From: Geofilum rubicundum JCM 15548
GTDB taxonomy: Bacteria; Bacteroidota; Bacteroidia; Bacteroidales; Marinilabiliaceae
Length of the DNA: 41,535 nt
Assembly (NCBI RefSeq): GCF_000974365.1
Contig: NZ_BAZW01000037.1
Location: 1 to 41,535, forward strand
Direction of reading: 5' to 3'
The notes beneath the pieces are model-generated. The model saw only the letters and a list, made by a program, of their open reading frames with translations, was not told the DNA's origin and did not search any database. Each line of letters begins with the position of its first letter. Positions within the stretch are counted from its first letter, which is position 1. This document shows positions 24,851 through 34,381 of the stretch, in pieces. The translations under genes and the position numbers were made by a program.

Positions 24851-26069
24851 TAAGGGGAGCTGGCCCTTCGAATGTTTGGTTTCTATAGATATAACGACCG
24901 TTTAGCTGATCGGAAATGATCAGGTCATCTTCTGTGATAAACCGGCCATTGGTAATGATCCCCTTGATATCCGTTCTAAGTAAAGAGGTGTTGGCTCCGG
25001 GTTTCAGGCCGGAGCTGCTTTTAACGGGTGACCAAATGATTAGGTCCGCATCTGCTCCCGGTTCCAGAGTCCCTTTTTGCGGGTAAGCGCCCAATAGTTT
25101 GGCCGGTCGGGTGGCATACATGTTGCACAGTGTGATTAAGGATTTCTGCGTGACCGCTTTTCCGCCGACAATGTTTTGCAAAAAGGAATACATGGTTTTG
25201 TTTTCAATAAATTGATGCCCTTTAGAGGGGGACTGAAGTATAGGTGGATCCAGAAGGATATTTGGGTGAGTGCCAAAGGTCAGTAATTGCTCTTTGGTGA
25301 GGGCTTCAGGTATTTGAATGGAAGTGTCTGCCAGATTTATGGCTGCATATATGTTATCATTAAATGAGGTATAATCCCCAAAAATAAGGTCCAGTTCCTC
25401 TTTGGAAACGATATCTGTTATAAGAACCTGGGTTCCTTCGCCTCTTAATATTTCTATGGCCTGGCTCAATTGTTTGAGGTAGGAAGCAAAAAATTTAGGA
25501 TGCCCAATCAGACTTGAGTCTTTTATGGTTCCTGATTCGCAGATGAGTAAAAGTTGGTTGCTAGCTATAAAATTCAGCAAATGCTTCATTTTTCCTTCAA
25601 TGAGTTGATGGATGTGTTTCCATTTTAAGGTAAATGAAGTGGCGCCTTCTTTAATGAAACAGTGATTGAGCGCTTTATCACTGAGTTTATTGGCGGATGA
25701 GGCATCTAAATGGAGACTGAAGTCTGTAATTATGGGTTGGCTGGTCATGCGTGCTTCCTCAATGGATTCTTTAAAACCCGTTGTTTTGGATATCTTGAGT
25801 ACGTCCATTAAAAAAGTCCCGCCATGTGAAAGTGCGATATAAATGGCTGAAAACTGAGCATTTTCCTGGATTTTAAGGAAGGGAGATCTGTAGTGAATCA
25901 GACCCGGAAGGATGTATTTGCCCTGGATATCCACGATTTTGGTTTCCGGATTGGGGTCTGATAAGTGCGCACCGATTTGCATAATGCGGCTATTGCCTAT
26001 CAGCAAATCGCCTTTAAGTACCCGGTGCGGTTGGACAATTAATCCGTTTTTCAAAAGTGTGTATTGCAT
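24840..26069 (-). CDS. Dihydroorotase-like amidohydrolase lacking the metal-binding residues
   Basis: 409 residues with the amidohydrolase composite layout. The N-terminal beta part (LKNGLIVQPHRVLKGDLLIG ... IVDIQGKYILPGLIHYRSPF) and the C-terminal signature (MYATRPAKLLGAYPQKGTLEPGADADLIIW) are clear. The metal centre is not. After GLI the expected D-x-H-x-H becomes HYRS, keeping at most one His (H59). The usual HCE is ICE (176-178), the LHI-H-S region reads VLITDIV, and TDHAP is replaced by FGTHPN. It is likely a non-catalytic homologue, like the inactive DHO subunits known elsewhere, or it has changed chemistry. No other pyrimidine gene is adjacent. Confidence 0.75.
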   Translation of the reverse strand: MQYTLLKNGLIVQPHRVLKGDLLIGNSRIMQIGAHLSDPNPETKIVDIQGKYILPGLIHYRSPFLKIQENAQFSAIYIALSHGGTFLMDVLKISKTTGFKESIEEARMTSQPIITDFSLHLDASSANKLSDKALNHCFIKEGATSFTLKWKHIHQLIEGKMKHLLNFIASNQLLLICESGTIKDSSLIGHPKFFASYLKQLSQAIEILRGEGTQVLITDIVSKEELDLIFGDYTSFNDNIYAAINLADTSIQIPEALTKEQLLTFGTHPNILLDPPILQSPSKGHQFIENKTMYSFLQNIVGGKAVTQKSLITLCNMYATRPAKLLGAYPQKGTLEPGADADLIIWSPVKSSSGLKPGANTSLLRTDIKGIITNGRFITEDDLIISDQLNGRYIYRNQTFEGPAPLITR

Positions 26070-26279
26070 TCGATCTAAGGCATTAGGAATTATTGGTTGG
26101 GTCCCTTAATAACCATTTTATATAAATATAGGTGTTTTGTGGATGAAGTTCAATGCTTTTTAACACATAACCTTCATTTGGCCCAACGAGAGTTGAGTGC
26201 CTAAAACCGGTTGGTAAATGAGGATTCAAAAATTAAGATTAATTGACGATTGAAATAGCTTATTTGGTTAAATGAAGGC

Positions 26280-26287
26280 TACTTTTG
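26280..26287 (+). promoter_or_regulatory. Candidate -7 promoter box (TACTTTTG)
   Basis: A perfect TAnnTTTG match on the plus strand, 22 bases before the EamA start at 26309, and followed by CA as in many Bacteroidota promoters. Confidence 0.5.
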
Positions 26288-26308
26288 CAAATTAAATAAT
26301 GACTTGTT

Positions 26309-27198
26309 ATGATTTGGTTATTCCTTACCATATTTTCAGCTTTCTTTCTTGGTATTTATGAAGTTTTTAAAAAGCATGCCTTGCGCGACAATGCAGTTTG
26401 GCTGGTCTTGCTGTATAGTACTTTTAGCAGTGCACTTGTTTTTTTGCCATTGATTGGTTTTTCCAAATCCGGCTTAATTGAAGCTGGTTCTCTGGTATAT
26501 ATTCCGGAAATTACCGTGAAAGAACATTTGTTGATTTTGCTAAAGACTTCGATTGTGTTGACTTCCTGGATTTTTTCTTATTTCTCACTGAAGTATCTAC
26601 CCTGACCATTGCGGCTCCCATTCGGGCTACGGCTCCTGTTTGGACGCTGCTTGGGGCCATCATCATTTACCAGGAAACACTAAGTTTGCTTCAGTGGGTG
26701 GGCTTGCTAACAACCTTTGCTTTTTTCTATCTGTTTTCAACCACCGGAAGGCGGGAAGGCATTTCATTTAAAAATAACAAATGGATATGGTTTGCTGTAT
26801 TGGGCACTTTGTTTGCTTCAACGAGTGCTTTGTTCGATAAGTTTTTAATTCGTAGTGTGGACCGCATGGCGGTTCAGGCCTGGTTTTCTATTTATCAGGT
26901 GGTGCTTTTGGCACCAGTGGTCGTTGTAATACGCCGAACCATGGTCCATCCCTTGCCCCTTATTTGGCGGTGGAGTATTCCGCTTATAGGTTTGTTTTTG
27001 GTGATGGCCGACTTTCTTTATTTCTACGCCTTAGATTTTGAGGACTCGTTGATTTCGGTGGTCTCCATTGTGCGCAGAAGTAGTGTTATTATTTCATTTT
27101 TGTTTGGTGCTCTGTTTCTGAAAGAGTTAAATATCAGTCGAAAGGCCTATTTTTTGGGCGGCATTTTGATAGGAATTATCATCTTGATGCTGGGTTAA
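26309..27198 (+). CDS. EamA/DMT-family transporter (one frame break near 26600)
   Basis: An inner-membrane drug/metabolite transporter of the EamA type, normally about 10 helices in two repeats. The first frame ends at 26605 (SLKYLP then stop) and the remainder is in the next frame (from LTIAAPIRATAPVWTLLGA... to the stop at 27198). Adding one C to the C3 run at 26600-26602 restores 296 residues, the usual EamA size. The second repeat is visible (LFDKFLIRSVDRMAVQAWFSIY ... VSIVRRSSVIISFLFGALFLKE). Substrate unknown. It is convergent with another EamA gene, the stops being only 7 bases apart. Confidence 0.88.
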
Positions 27199-27205
27199 TG
27201 AGGAA

Positions 27206-28113
27206 CTAGTAAATAAAGAAGATGGTGACCCCAATTACAGCCAGAATGGAACCTGCCACCTCTTTGAGGGTTATTTTTTCTTTAAACCAAAAAATGGCAA
27301 AGGGGATAATCAGCACAGGGGTTAAGGAGTTTAAGGTGGAGGCGATGCCTGTTGTGGTGTGCTGAATGGCCAGAAGCTTAAAGAAACGCCCAAAAACGGA
27401 CCAAAAAAAGCACCCGTTCCAATTCGAAGCATGGCCTGCTGATTTCTGACTGCGGAAAATATTTTTCCCCAGTTGCGGGTGAGGGTAAAGAGCAGGGCGA
27501 ATCCGACCATGCCGGTAATCACCCTTATTTGAGTGGACATGAAGGGATCCAGTTCTTTCATCCCAAATTTACTCAGAACCAGTCCCAAACCTTGACCGGC
27601 CGCTCCGCCCAAAGCCAGCAAAATTCCTTTAAGCGGGTAATGAAACTGCATTTTTTTGCCATGTTGTGGCCGGGCCAATATAACCAAAGCAATCCCCCAA
27701 ATGGTCACCATCATACCAATGGAATTAGCCAGCGACAGTTTTTCTCCAATAATCAGCCATCCAAAAAAAGCCGTTAATGGCGGAGAAAGTGACATCATGA
27801 GCATGGAAATACGGGCACCAATCACCACAAAGGCCTGAAACAGGAGCAGGTCGCCGATGACAAAGCCTATCAAACCGGATATGCTGAGCCATAACCAGGC
27901 ATGGGAGCTTACGCCGGTGGGTAAAAAATGCCCCTGAGTGGCCCAGGTGAAAAACCCCAGCAGAAAAAAGGCAATGACCAGTCTGATGAGATTAACTGAA
28001 AGGGAGCCGACTTTCTTGCCGGCCGATTCAAATGCCATGCTGGTGAAGGTCCAGCATAAAGCGGTAGCCAATGCTGCCAATTCGCCGATATTTCCGGCTA
28101 TAAATTCACGCAT
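27206..28113 (-). CDS. EamA/DMT-family transporter (one frame break near 27374)
   Basis: A second EamA-type transporter, with N-terminal helices from 28113 (LAALATALCWTFTSMAFESAG) and the inter-repeat region at about residue 145. The frame runs off at 27331 after LGVSLSFWPF. Adding one base at AA 27374-27375 (T on the coding strand) restores LSFLAIQHTTTGIASTLNSL and the last helix pair (EKITLKEVAGSILAVIGVTI), ending at 27206. The restored length is 302 residues. Its 3' end faces the EamA gene at 26309. The two proteins look like distinct members of the family, not a recent duplication. Confidence 0.88.
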
Positions 28114-28325
28114 CTTGAGTAAGAGATTTAATATCGATTATGATGCGCAAAGAAAGTGGTTTTTTATGTAGTTATGACACGAACAGGGGGCTTTTTTCTA
28201 ACTGTAGACACAATTTGGCCTTTGAATTTATGAGGGGATGAGTAGCTATGGCTCATTTGGGGCTATGATCATCTGAAGTAAGGTGTTCAGGATTCTGTTG
28301 GCCGCCTGGTTATGTAAAAAAGAAA

Positions 28326-28374
28326 CTGCCTCAATCGTTTACAATAACCAGGTTCTTGTAACAAATTGAAGCAG
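28326..28374. terminator. 49-base imperfect palindrome, probable terminator of the metallothionein-like gene
   Basis: Two 24-base arms (28326-28349 and 28351-28374) match at 19 of 24 positions around a central A. On the minus strand it follows the metallothionein-like stop by about 29 bases and ends with TTTCTTTTT, so it probably terminates that transcript. The remainder of 28114-28325 holds no gene that I can support. Confidence 0.6.
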
Positions 28375-28402
28375 CTCCTTTATGAAGAAGGATTAAAATG
28401 GC

Positions 28403-28558
28403 TTATTTGCAATCGCAGCTTCCGCCACAACCGCACTCTTCTTTGCCGCCTGATTTGCAGGCACAATTACCACCGCATTTGCAGCCGGAATCTTTTGTCT
28501 GAGTAGGATCGGTGTAAATGTAAACTTCTCCTTTTTCGCTTTCATATTTATTACCCAT
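28403..28558 (-). CDS. Metallothionein-like Cys-rich small protein
   Basis: A 51-residue protein, starting at ATG 28558 and ending at TAA 28403. After a polar N-terminal 25 residues (MGNKYESEKGEVYIYTDPTQ...) come eight cysteines within 25 residues in CxC and CxxxC patterns: CKCGGNCACK and CGCGGSCDCK. The two halves are near repeats (C-x-C-G-G-x-C-x-C-K) joined by SGGKEE. Such Cys-Gly-Lys-rich proteins bind soft metals (Cu, Zn, Cd), but no ligand can be assigned. It does not resemble the cyanobacterial SmtA/BmtA His-containing type. The gene has its own terminator and diverges from the WcaF-like gene. Confidence 0.7.
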   Translation of the reverse strand: MGNKYESEKGEVYIYTDPTQTKDSGCKCGGNCACKSGGKEECGCGGSCDCK

Positions 28559-28673
28559 GGCTTGTACGTTTTAGTTTCATGTGTAAATTAACACATAAGA
28601 TGGAATATAAACAAGACAAACTTGTCCTAAATACATTTTTTTAACTTTTATCCTTTGTTCGGGCGACTTTCTC

Positions 28674-28681
28674 TATATTTG
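28674..28681 (+). promoter_or_regulatory. Candidate -7 promoter box (TATATTTG) of the wcaF-like gene
   Basis: A perfect TAnnTTTG match on the plus strand. A TTTG at 28654-28657 lies 16 bases upstream, slightly shorter than the usual 19. The start codon is 21 bases downstream of the box. Confidence 0.5.
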
Positions 28682-28702
28682 GATGTGCAAAATTTTAATT
28701 AA

Positions 28703-29272
28703 ATGTGGATGCATCCCAACGAAAACAGGACCGACTTGTCGGTTTACGATAATTCCTGGTATTGGCCAGGCAAAGGCGCCCTTGTCAGGGGCATTTGGTT
28801 TATAGTCAATGCGCTGTTCCTGATCAATCCGCTCAATCCGGTATCCGGGATAAAGGTGTTTTGGTTAAGGCTATTCGGTGCCAAAATAGGGAAGGGCGTG
28901 GTCATTAAGCCAGGGGTTAATATCAAATACCCCTGGAATGTTGAAATCGGAGATTATACCTGGATTGGTGAAAATGTTTGGCTGGACAGTCTGGGCTTAA
29001 CCAAAATTGGTCAACACTGCTGCTTGTCGCAAGGGGCCATGTTACTCAATGGCAATCATGATTATTCGAAACGAACCTTTGATTTACGTGTGGACCCTAT
29101 TGTACTGGAAGATGGCGTATGGATTGGGGCGCAATCGCTGGTGGGGCCAGGTATTACCTGTCACGCACATTCGGTGCTTTCGGTGATGAGCGTGGCCACT
29201 TCTGATTTGCAAGCCTATGGCATATACCGGGGCAATCCGGCCGTTAAAGTGCGGGATCGCCAAATCAATTAA
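28703..29272 (+). CDS. wcaF: WcaF-like acetyltransferase (left-handed beta-helix)
   Basis: A 189-residue acyltransferase of the hexapeptide-repeat type, similar to colanic acid acetyltransferase WcaF. The N-terminal region (YDNSWYWPGKGALVRGIWFIVNALFL) and the repeats (VVIKPGVNIKYPWNVEIGDYTWIGENVWLD; GVWIGAQSLVGPGITC) are characteristic. The active-site His is likely in NGNHDYS. It would O-acetylate a polysaccharide repeat unit using acetyl-CoA in the cytosol. It is convergent with the wzi-like gene at 29278, only 5 bases away, at the edge of the polysaccharide locus. Confidence 0.88.
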   Translation: MWMHPNENRTDLSVYDNSWYWPGKGALVRGIWFIVNALFLINPLNPVSGIKVFWLRLFGAKIGKGVVIKPGVNIKYPWNVEIGDYTWIGENVWLDSLGLTKIGQHCCLSQGAMLLNGNHDYSKRTFDLRVDPIVLEDGVWIGAQSLVGPGITCHAHSVLSVMSVATSDLQAYGIYRGNPAVKVRDRQIN

Positions 29273-29277
29273 CTGGT

Positions 29278-30918
29278 CTAGAAATTGTAATAAAAATTGC
29301 GTAAGGAGGTTCTGAATCCAAAATGAATCATGGTATTGGTTTCAGAGGCCAAATCGCTGTCGGCATTTCTAATTCTGACACCCAGACTCAGGTTCATGTT
29401 GTTTTTGGGGTTGACCAGAAATGAAACAGAGGCGGCTGCATGCTGAATGGTCGTTTTTAGTCCCTGCCCAATTTCATGTCCGTGAGAATCCCACCTGCGC
29501 ATATTGGACACAAAGATGTCGCCACCCCAGCTGATTTGATCGTCATCGGGACGACTGGCGTCGTAAAAATCCTTGCCGTGAATGGCATGCATGCCTTCTA
29601 AATGCAAATACCAGCGGTTCCACCTGTAGGTCAGGAAGGAAATGCTCTCTCTAAAATTGGCACCCAGCGGGTGCGCCAATTCCTGATTGAAATGCCCATA
29701 ATTGGTTATGCTGGAATAATGCGAATAGGTATAGGGACGCACCTGACTGTATTCGGTTTGAACATCCAGATTTTTTATGCCCAGAAAATTATAATTTTTG
29801 TATCCCAACTGAAAGCCCTGTTTGTTGGCCCACCATTTATTCCCACTAAAAACCTCGTCCAGTTTAAATTCACCCATGACAAACTGGCCATAAATGGCGG
29901 CATCCTTCCATGGAATAAACTTTAAATTGGCGCCCATGGTGACGTTATCAGGAGATCCCAACCCGTACTCTACAGGGCGGTAAACAACGACAGGTATCAG
30001 GTAGTTCAGGTCGAGGCCGCGGTATCCGGTCTGGTCTTCTGCTGCCCAAATCACACTTTCAAAGAGACCGAGAGAAAAGCGGTTGCCAAAGTTCCAGTTT
30101 AAGTAGTGAAATATACCATATTTATAGGGAAAACGTTCATCACCGGCACGTTCTAATTTGTCGATGTGCTGAAACTGAGCGGCCATCACCATGTATTGAA
30201 CTTTCCAGAAGGTGGTGGTCATTTTGATGTGGGGGTAGCTGTATGTATTGTCAGACAGCAAAAGACTACGGTAACCGTCACCAATAAAATTCTTTCCAAA
30301 GCCGAGTTTCAGGTTGATCCACTGGCCTGCGTTGTAGGACAGATATCCGGTGGATTGGGAGAAATCCCGGCCGTTATCCCCAAATGTTTTGGCGCGTCCC
30401 TGACCCGGGACGGAACCTCTTTTTTCTACATATTCGTCAATATATTGTGGTAAAACCGCTTGGTTTTCAAATAAGGCACCATAGAAAGCCAGGTTTTCTC
30501 CCAATTGTCCGTTGAGCATGACTCCCCGGGTATTGACCCAGGTGTTGATAGCTTCTGTTTGTTCTTTGCCCACTTCAAAATTAAAATAGGGATTGATTGT
30601 GACCTGGATTGGACTGCTGCCTTTTTCTTCCCATTTAACAAAGTCGTCGTGCAAAAAGCGTTGAAATATATTGAGTGAACCCGATGGTTTACTCAAGCCC
30701 CGTTGGAATAAGGAATCCGTATCCCAGTATTTTTCTACCTGGTCTAAGCGGTAAGGTTTTATGGAGGTATGCAGGTTCACTCCGGGCTGGTATAAAGCTC
30801 GTGTAATGGCATCATAACCGGGATGGTTGTGATTGCTGTATACCTGTGAAAAGATTTCTGAGGGGTTTAATACTGCCAGTAGCAGGATTAAAAACAGAGC
30901 AATTTGTTTATTCTTCAT
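29278..30918 (-). CDS. Capsule assembly Wzi-family outer membrane protein
   Basis: The open frame reaches 30963 but the start at 30918 (MKNKQIALFLILLLAVLNPSEIFSQ) gives a normal signal peptide and 546 residues. It is a beta-barrel rich in aromatic and Gly/Asn strands (GKNFIGDGYRSLLLSDNTYSYPHIK; LNYLIPVVVYRPVEYGLG). It matches the Wzi-like capsule assembly family, whose members bind polysaccharide at the cell surface. It overlaps the end of the BY-kinase gene by 11 bases (30908-30918), so the two are co-translated. Confidence 0.85.
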   Translation of the reverse strand: MKNKQIALFLILLLAVLNPSEIFSQVYSNHNHPGYDAITRALYQPGVNLHTSIKPYRLDQVEKYWDTDSLFQRGLSKPSGSLNIFQRFLHDDFVKWEEKGSSPIQVTINPYFNFEVGKEQTEAINTWVNTRGVMLNGQLGENLAFYGALFENQAVLPQYIDEYVEKRGSVPGQGRAKTFGDNGRDFSQSTGYLSYNAGQWINLKLGFGKNFIGDGYRSLLLSDNTYSYPHIKMTTTFWKVQYMVMAAQFQHIDKLERAGDERFPYKYGIFHYLNWNFGNRFSLGLFESVIWAAEDQTGYRGLDLNYLIPVVVYRPVEYGLGSPDNVTMGANLKFIPWKDAAIYGQFVMGEFKLDEVFSGNKWWANKQGFQLGYKNYNFLGIKNLDVQTEYSQVRPYTYSHYSSITNYGHFNQELAHPLGANFRESISFLTYRWNRWYLHLEGMHAIHGKDFYDASRPDDDQISWGGDIFVSNMRRWDSHGHEIGQGLKTTIQHAAASVSFLVNPKNNMNLSLGVRIRNADSDLASETNTMIHFGFRTSLRNFYYNF

Positions 30919-33306
30919 AGTAGCCGTATCCATATCCATAACCGTATCCGTAATTATAGCCAACCAAGCCTTTTTTTACTTGAATGTCATTAATCAATAT
31001 ACCTACATTGGTAATTCCTTCATCCTGCATTTGCTTAATGGTATGGGCAAACACATCCTTAATTGTAAAACCCTGACGCGTCAGGAATATGATCGAATCT
31101 GCATATCTGGCCAATAAATAGCCGTCGGCCACTACGCCCATTGGCGGCGTATCAAGCAGTATGATATCAAAATTGGCTCTGAGTTCTTTAAACAATTTTT
31201 CAGCTGCGGGCGAACCAATCAATTCAGATGGGTTGGGAGGAATGGCCCCGGAAGGAAGCACATATAAATTGCCCGGACTGGCTTCCTGAATGATGTCTTT
31301 AAGCTTGGCTTTTCCAATTAAATAATTGGAGAGTCCGTCCTGGTTGTGCAGGTTAAGCACCCGGTTAAGTCCCGGTTTCCGCATGTCGAATCCTACCAAT
31401 AACGTTTTCTTTCCGGAGATGGCGAATACGCTGGCAAGATTCAGGGCACAGAAAGTTTTCCCTTCGCCCGGCATGGATGATGAAATGGCAATAATGGGAC
31501 ATGCTTTATCTCCGGTCATGTATTCCAGTCGGGACCTTATTCTTCGAAAAGTCTCCGTAATAATGGATTTGGGAAAAAGATCGACCACATTTTCTCCCTC
31601 TTTGATGTTGTGGATGATGTGTCCGATGACCGGCAAGCGGGTAATTCTTTCGATGTCTTCTGTATTGGAGATTTTGTTGTTGAGTAATTGACGGATTAAC
31701 AAGAAAATAAAGGGGATAACCAATCCTATCATTAAGCTTTCTGGCGGTTGCTGTTGACGGTGGGGGAAACCTGACCTGCCGAACGGGCCATTTCTAATAT
31801 GCTGTGATCCGGCGTGTTGGATGCCTTTTGGATTTGGGCTTCACTTCTTTTCCGTAGCAAAAAGGTATAGACTTCATTGTTTAAATCAAATTGCCGCTCA
31901 ATGCCAAACAGTTGACGTTCTTTTTCGGGAAATTGATAGAGTTCGGCCGTTGTTTCTCTGCGCTCCTGTTCAATTCTTCTCAATTCCTGATCCATAAGAG
32001 CCATTTGGTTTTCGAGCGCTTTCAGGAGCGTTTGGCGAGCCACTTCCATATTGCTGTTAAGGTCAATCAGATAGGGGTTAGAGATGTTCTGACTGGCATT
32101 GGCAGAAATCGCCTGGCGCTCCATATTGAGTTCCATCAATGTATTGATGTGTTCAGTAATGATGCCATTGTCAACCGGATAACTGGCCGGGGCAATGGTG
32201 CTTTGAAACAGACTGTCGGAAATAAAATATCTGGTCAGATATTCATAATATTTTTTGGTTAACATCATTTGGGAGGTCTGTTCCGCCAGATTTTCTAAAC
32301 GGGAAAAGTAAATACCGGCCTGCGCTGAAACGCTTTGTATCTGGTGTTCGGTCCTGAACTCACTCAGCTCACTTCCTTTCACCAACAAGGAATCAGAAAT
32401 AATGATCAATTGTTCTTCAATAAACTGAATGGTATTGGTGGCAATTTGGTTTTTTCGTTCCAGATTGTTTCGGATAAAAACCTCGGCCAGCTTATTCAGG
32501 AAGGTAATGTTTTTGGCATTGTTGTGGCCCGTCAGAAACAATCGGACAATGCTGGAGTTGTCGTTGGAACGGCCATGCGAGAATCGCGATTTATAGGTGG
32601 ATGCCAAGGCATCCGGACTGTTGAACTGGAAATAGAAAGCCCGTTCTTCCGGATTTGAAAGGTCATCGTTTTCAATTCTTATTTTTAACCAGGGTGTTTC
32701 CACCCATTCGCCAAATCTGAATTCTTCGCTAAAGGCAATGGGGCCTGTTGAAGGTCCCCCACGTTGTAATCCATATATATAAGTTCCTCCCGATTCTGCT
32801 TCAATATTAAGTCGGTACCGATGCTCGTCTATGACAGATAGAAAAATATGCGCATTGATTAGCTGAGGGGCCGTTGAGTCATAATGAACCGTAAAGGGGA
32901 CACCTCCGTATAGTTCTGAGCTTTTAACCCGGCCGGTTTTAAAATAGGACAGATTAAAATCCAGTTCACTGACAGCCATTCTCATTAATTCCCAGGAGGT
33001 CAGAATCGCAATTTGGTTTTCGATGCTTCGCATTGCGGTGCTCAATCCAAAACCTTCCATCATATTGCTTTGAGGTTTGTCACTGCCCCGTTCTTCCACC
33101 AACAAGGTCAGGGACGCCCGGTAAACAGGTTGAGCGTACCTGTGAATCATATATACCGTAAACAGCGATAATGATATCGTGATGACAAAAAGCCACCAAA
33201 AACGCAGTGTGTCAGCCAGCAGTTTTTTATAATCAATAACAAATCCGGTACCCGTATCACTCTTAAGAGGATTTTTTGTTGTTTGGTTTTGAGTTGGTTG
33301 AATCAT
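30908..33306 (-). CDS. Wzc-like exopolysaccharide tyrosine autokinase (one frame break near 31734)
   Basis: A BY-kinase that controls chain length and export. The N-terminal part (33306 to ~31732) has a Wzz-type membrane helix (FWWLFVITISLSLFTVYMI), a periplasmic coiled coil and a GNVR-like end. It runs into VSPTVNSNRQKA then a stop. Adding one base at 31734-31735 joins the second helix (MIGLVIPFIFLLIRQLL) and the cytosolic kinase. Kinase motifs are Walker A SMPGEGKT, Walker A' LVGFDMRKP and Walker B IILLDTPP. The C-terminus is a tyrosine cluster GYNYGYGYGYGYGYYEE, the autophosphorylation tail. The restored length is 799 residues. It overlaps the wzi-like start. Confidence 0.9.
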
Positions 33307-33315
33307 TTAGTGCGT

Positions 33316-34110
33316 TTATTTAAACAGGGCATTGAGGGTTAAATACATCGCAATGGCCGATGTCAGGATGCCAAAGGAAAAGGATTCGCCAATTCCCCAG
33401 GTTTTAGCCTTCATGGGGCGTATGTATATAATGTCATTGGGATAAATGTAATATCGGTCTGAATTGAGCAGGTTATTGTCTGTTAAATCCACATGAAAAG
33501 TTTCTGAGCCATCCTTTGTTGGCCGAATGATTTTTACCTGTTTCTTTTTTCCAAATGGGCGAACATCTCCTGCCAATGCAATGGCTTCATATATGGTTAC
33601 CTGTTCCTTTCCCATGCTAATACGGCCCCGGCTGTTGGTCTCACCCAATGCAATAAAGGATGGATTGGCTAAGCGCACGGTCACCTGTGCATCACTTACA
33701 AATGGCAGAAGGGCCAGCTTGATTCTTTCCGTTGCTTCCTTACGGGTACAATTCTCCAGATTTATCAGTCCGACAAAAGGAAAGTCTATGTTATAATGGT
33801 CGTCAATGGGATAGGTGTAAAGGGGCGACTGGCTGGTAGCTGCATTCGACTGGTTGCCCATGCCCATATTAAAAAACTCTGACAATTTGGGGTTGGAAGT
33901 GGTAACCCTTATGGATAAAGCATCATTGGGTTTAAGCAGGTAAAATTCGGTGATGGTTTCCAACTCTCCATAGGGGTTTTCATAACCCCGCCGATCATCC
34001 AGGTCTTGAAAATAGACCGTTTCTTTTTGAGGAATACATCCATTAAAGATAATTACCAGAAATATTAACAGAAGGGAGGTTCGGCTACTTTTATTTATTA
34101 TTGATTGCAT
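33316..34110 (-). CDS. Wza-like polysaccharide export lipoprotein
   Basis: 264 residues. The lipoprotein signal ends in FNGC. A Poly_export domain (YLLKPNDALSIRVTTSNP ... YNIDFPFVGLINLENCTRKEATERI) and a SLBB-type domain (NPSFIALGETNSRGRISMGKEQVTIYEAIALAGDVRPFG) follow. The C-terminus carries a membrane helix (FSFGILTSAIAMYLTLNAL), as in Wza-like proteins. It would form the outer-membrane export channel with the kinase encoded 10 bases downstream. First gene of the leftward operon, 58 bases from a perfect -7 box. Confidence 0.92.
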   Translation of the reverse strand: MQSIINKSSRTSLLLIFLVIIFNGCIPQKETVYFQDLDDRRGYENPYGELETITEFYLLKPNDALSIRVTTSNPKLSEFFNMGMGNQSNAATSQSPLYTYPIDDHYNIDFPFVGLINLENCTRKEATERIKLALLPFVSDAQVTVRLANPSFIALGETNSRGRISMGKEQVTIYEAIALAGDVRPFGKKKQVKIIRPTKDGSETFHVDLTDNNLLNSDRYYIYPNDIIYIRPMKAKTWGIGESFSFGILTSAIAMYLTLNALFK

Positions 34111-34167
34111 ATTTACATTTGAAAAGGTTTGGTACGATTAAAGGCCTTGGTCTTTATTCAATGCTTA

Positions 34168-34175
34168 CAAATTTA
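34168..34175 (-). promoter_or_regulatory. Candidate -7 promoter box (TAAATTTG), leftward polysaccharide operon
   Basis: A perfect TAnnTTTG match on the minus strand, 58 bases before the wza-like start at 34110. A TTTC lies about 20 bases further upstream, a partial match to TTTG. Confidence 0.55.
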
Positions 34176-34270
34176 GACTTTCTTTTTAAAAATCTGAAAG
34201 CATTTGACTAATTCAAGGCACTATTACATTAATTTATTAATTATATGTTTTAATCAGTTTTGAATTTTGT

Positions 34271-34278
34271 TAATTTTG
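34271..34278 (+). promoter_or_regulatory. Candidate -7 promoter box (TAATTTTG), rightward polysaccharide operon
   Basis: A perfect TAnnTTTG match on the plus strand, 103 bases upstream of the WecA-like start. Together with the box at 34168-34175 it makes a divergent promoter region that splits the locus. Confidence 0.5.
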
Positions 34279-34381
34279 TCATGAAAATAACCTGTGAAAT
34301 ATTGATTATTTTTCTGTCTTTGATTGGATTACATCAAGAACAGTACAACCTTAGCTTGCGAAGACTAGATATTTAGAAAGT

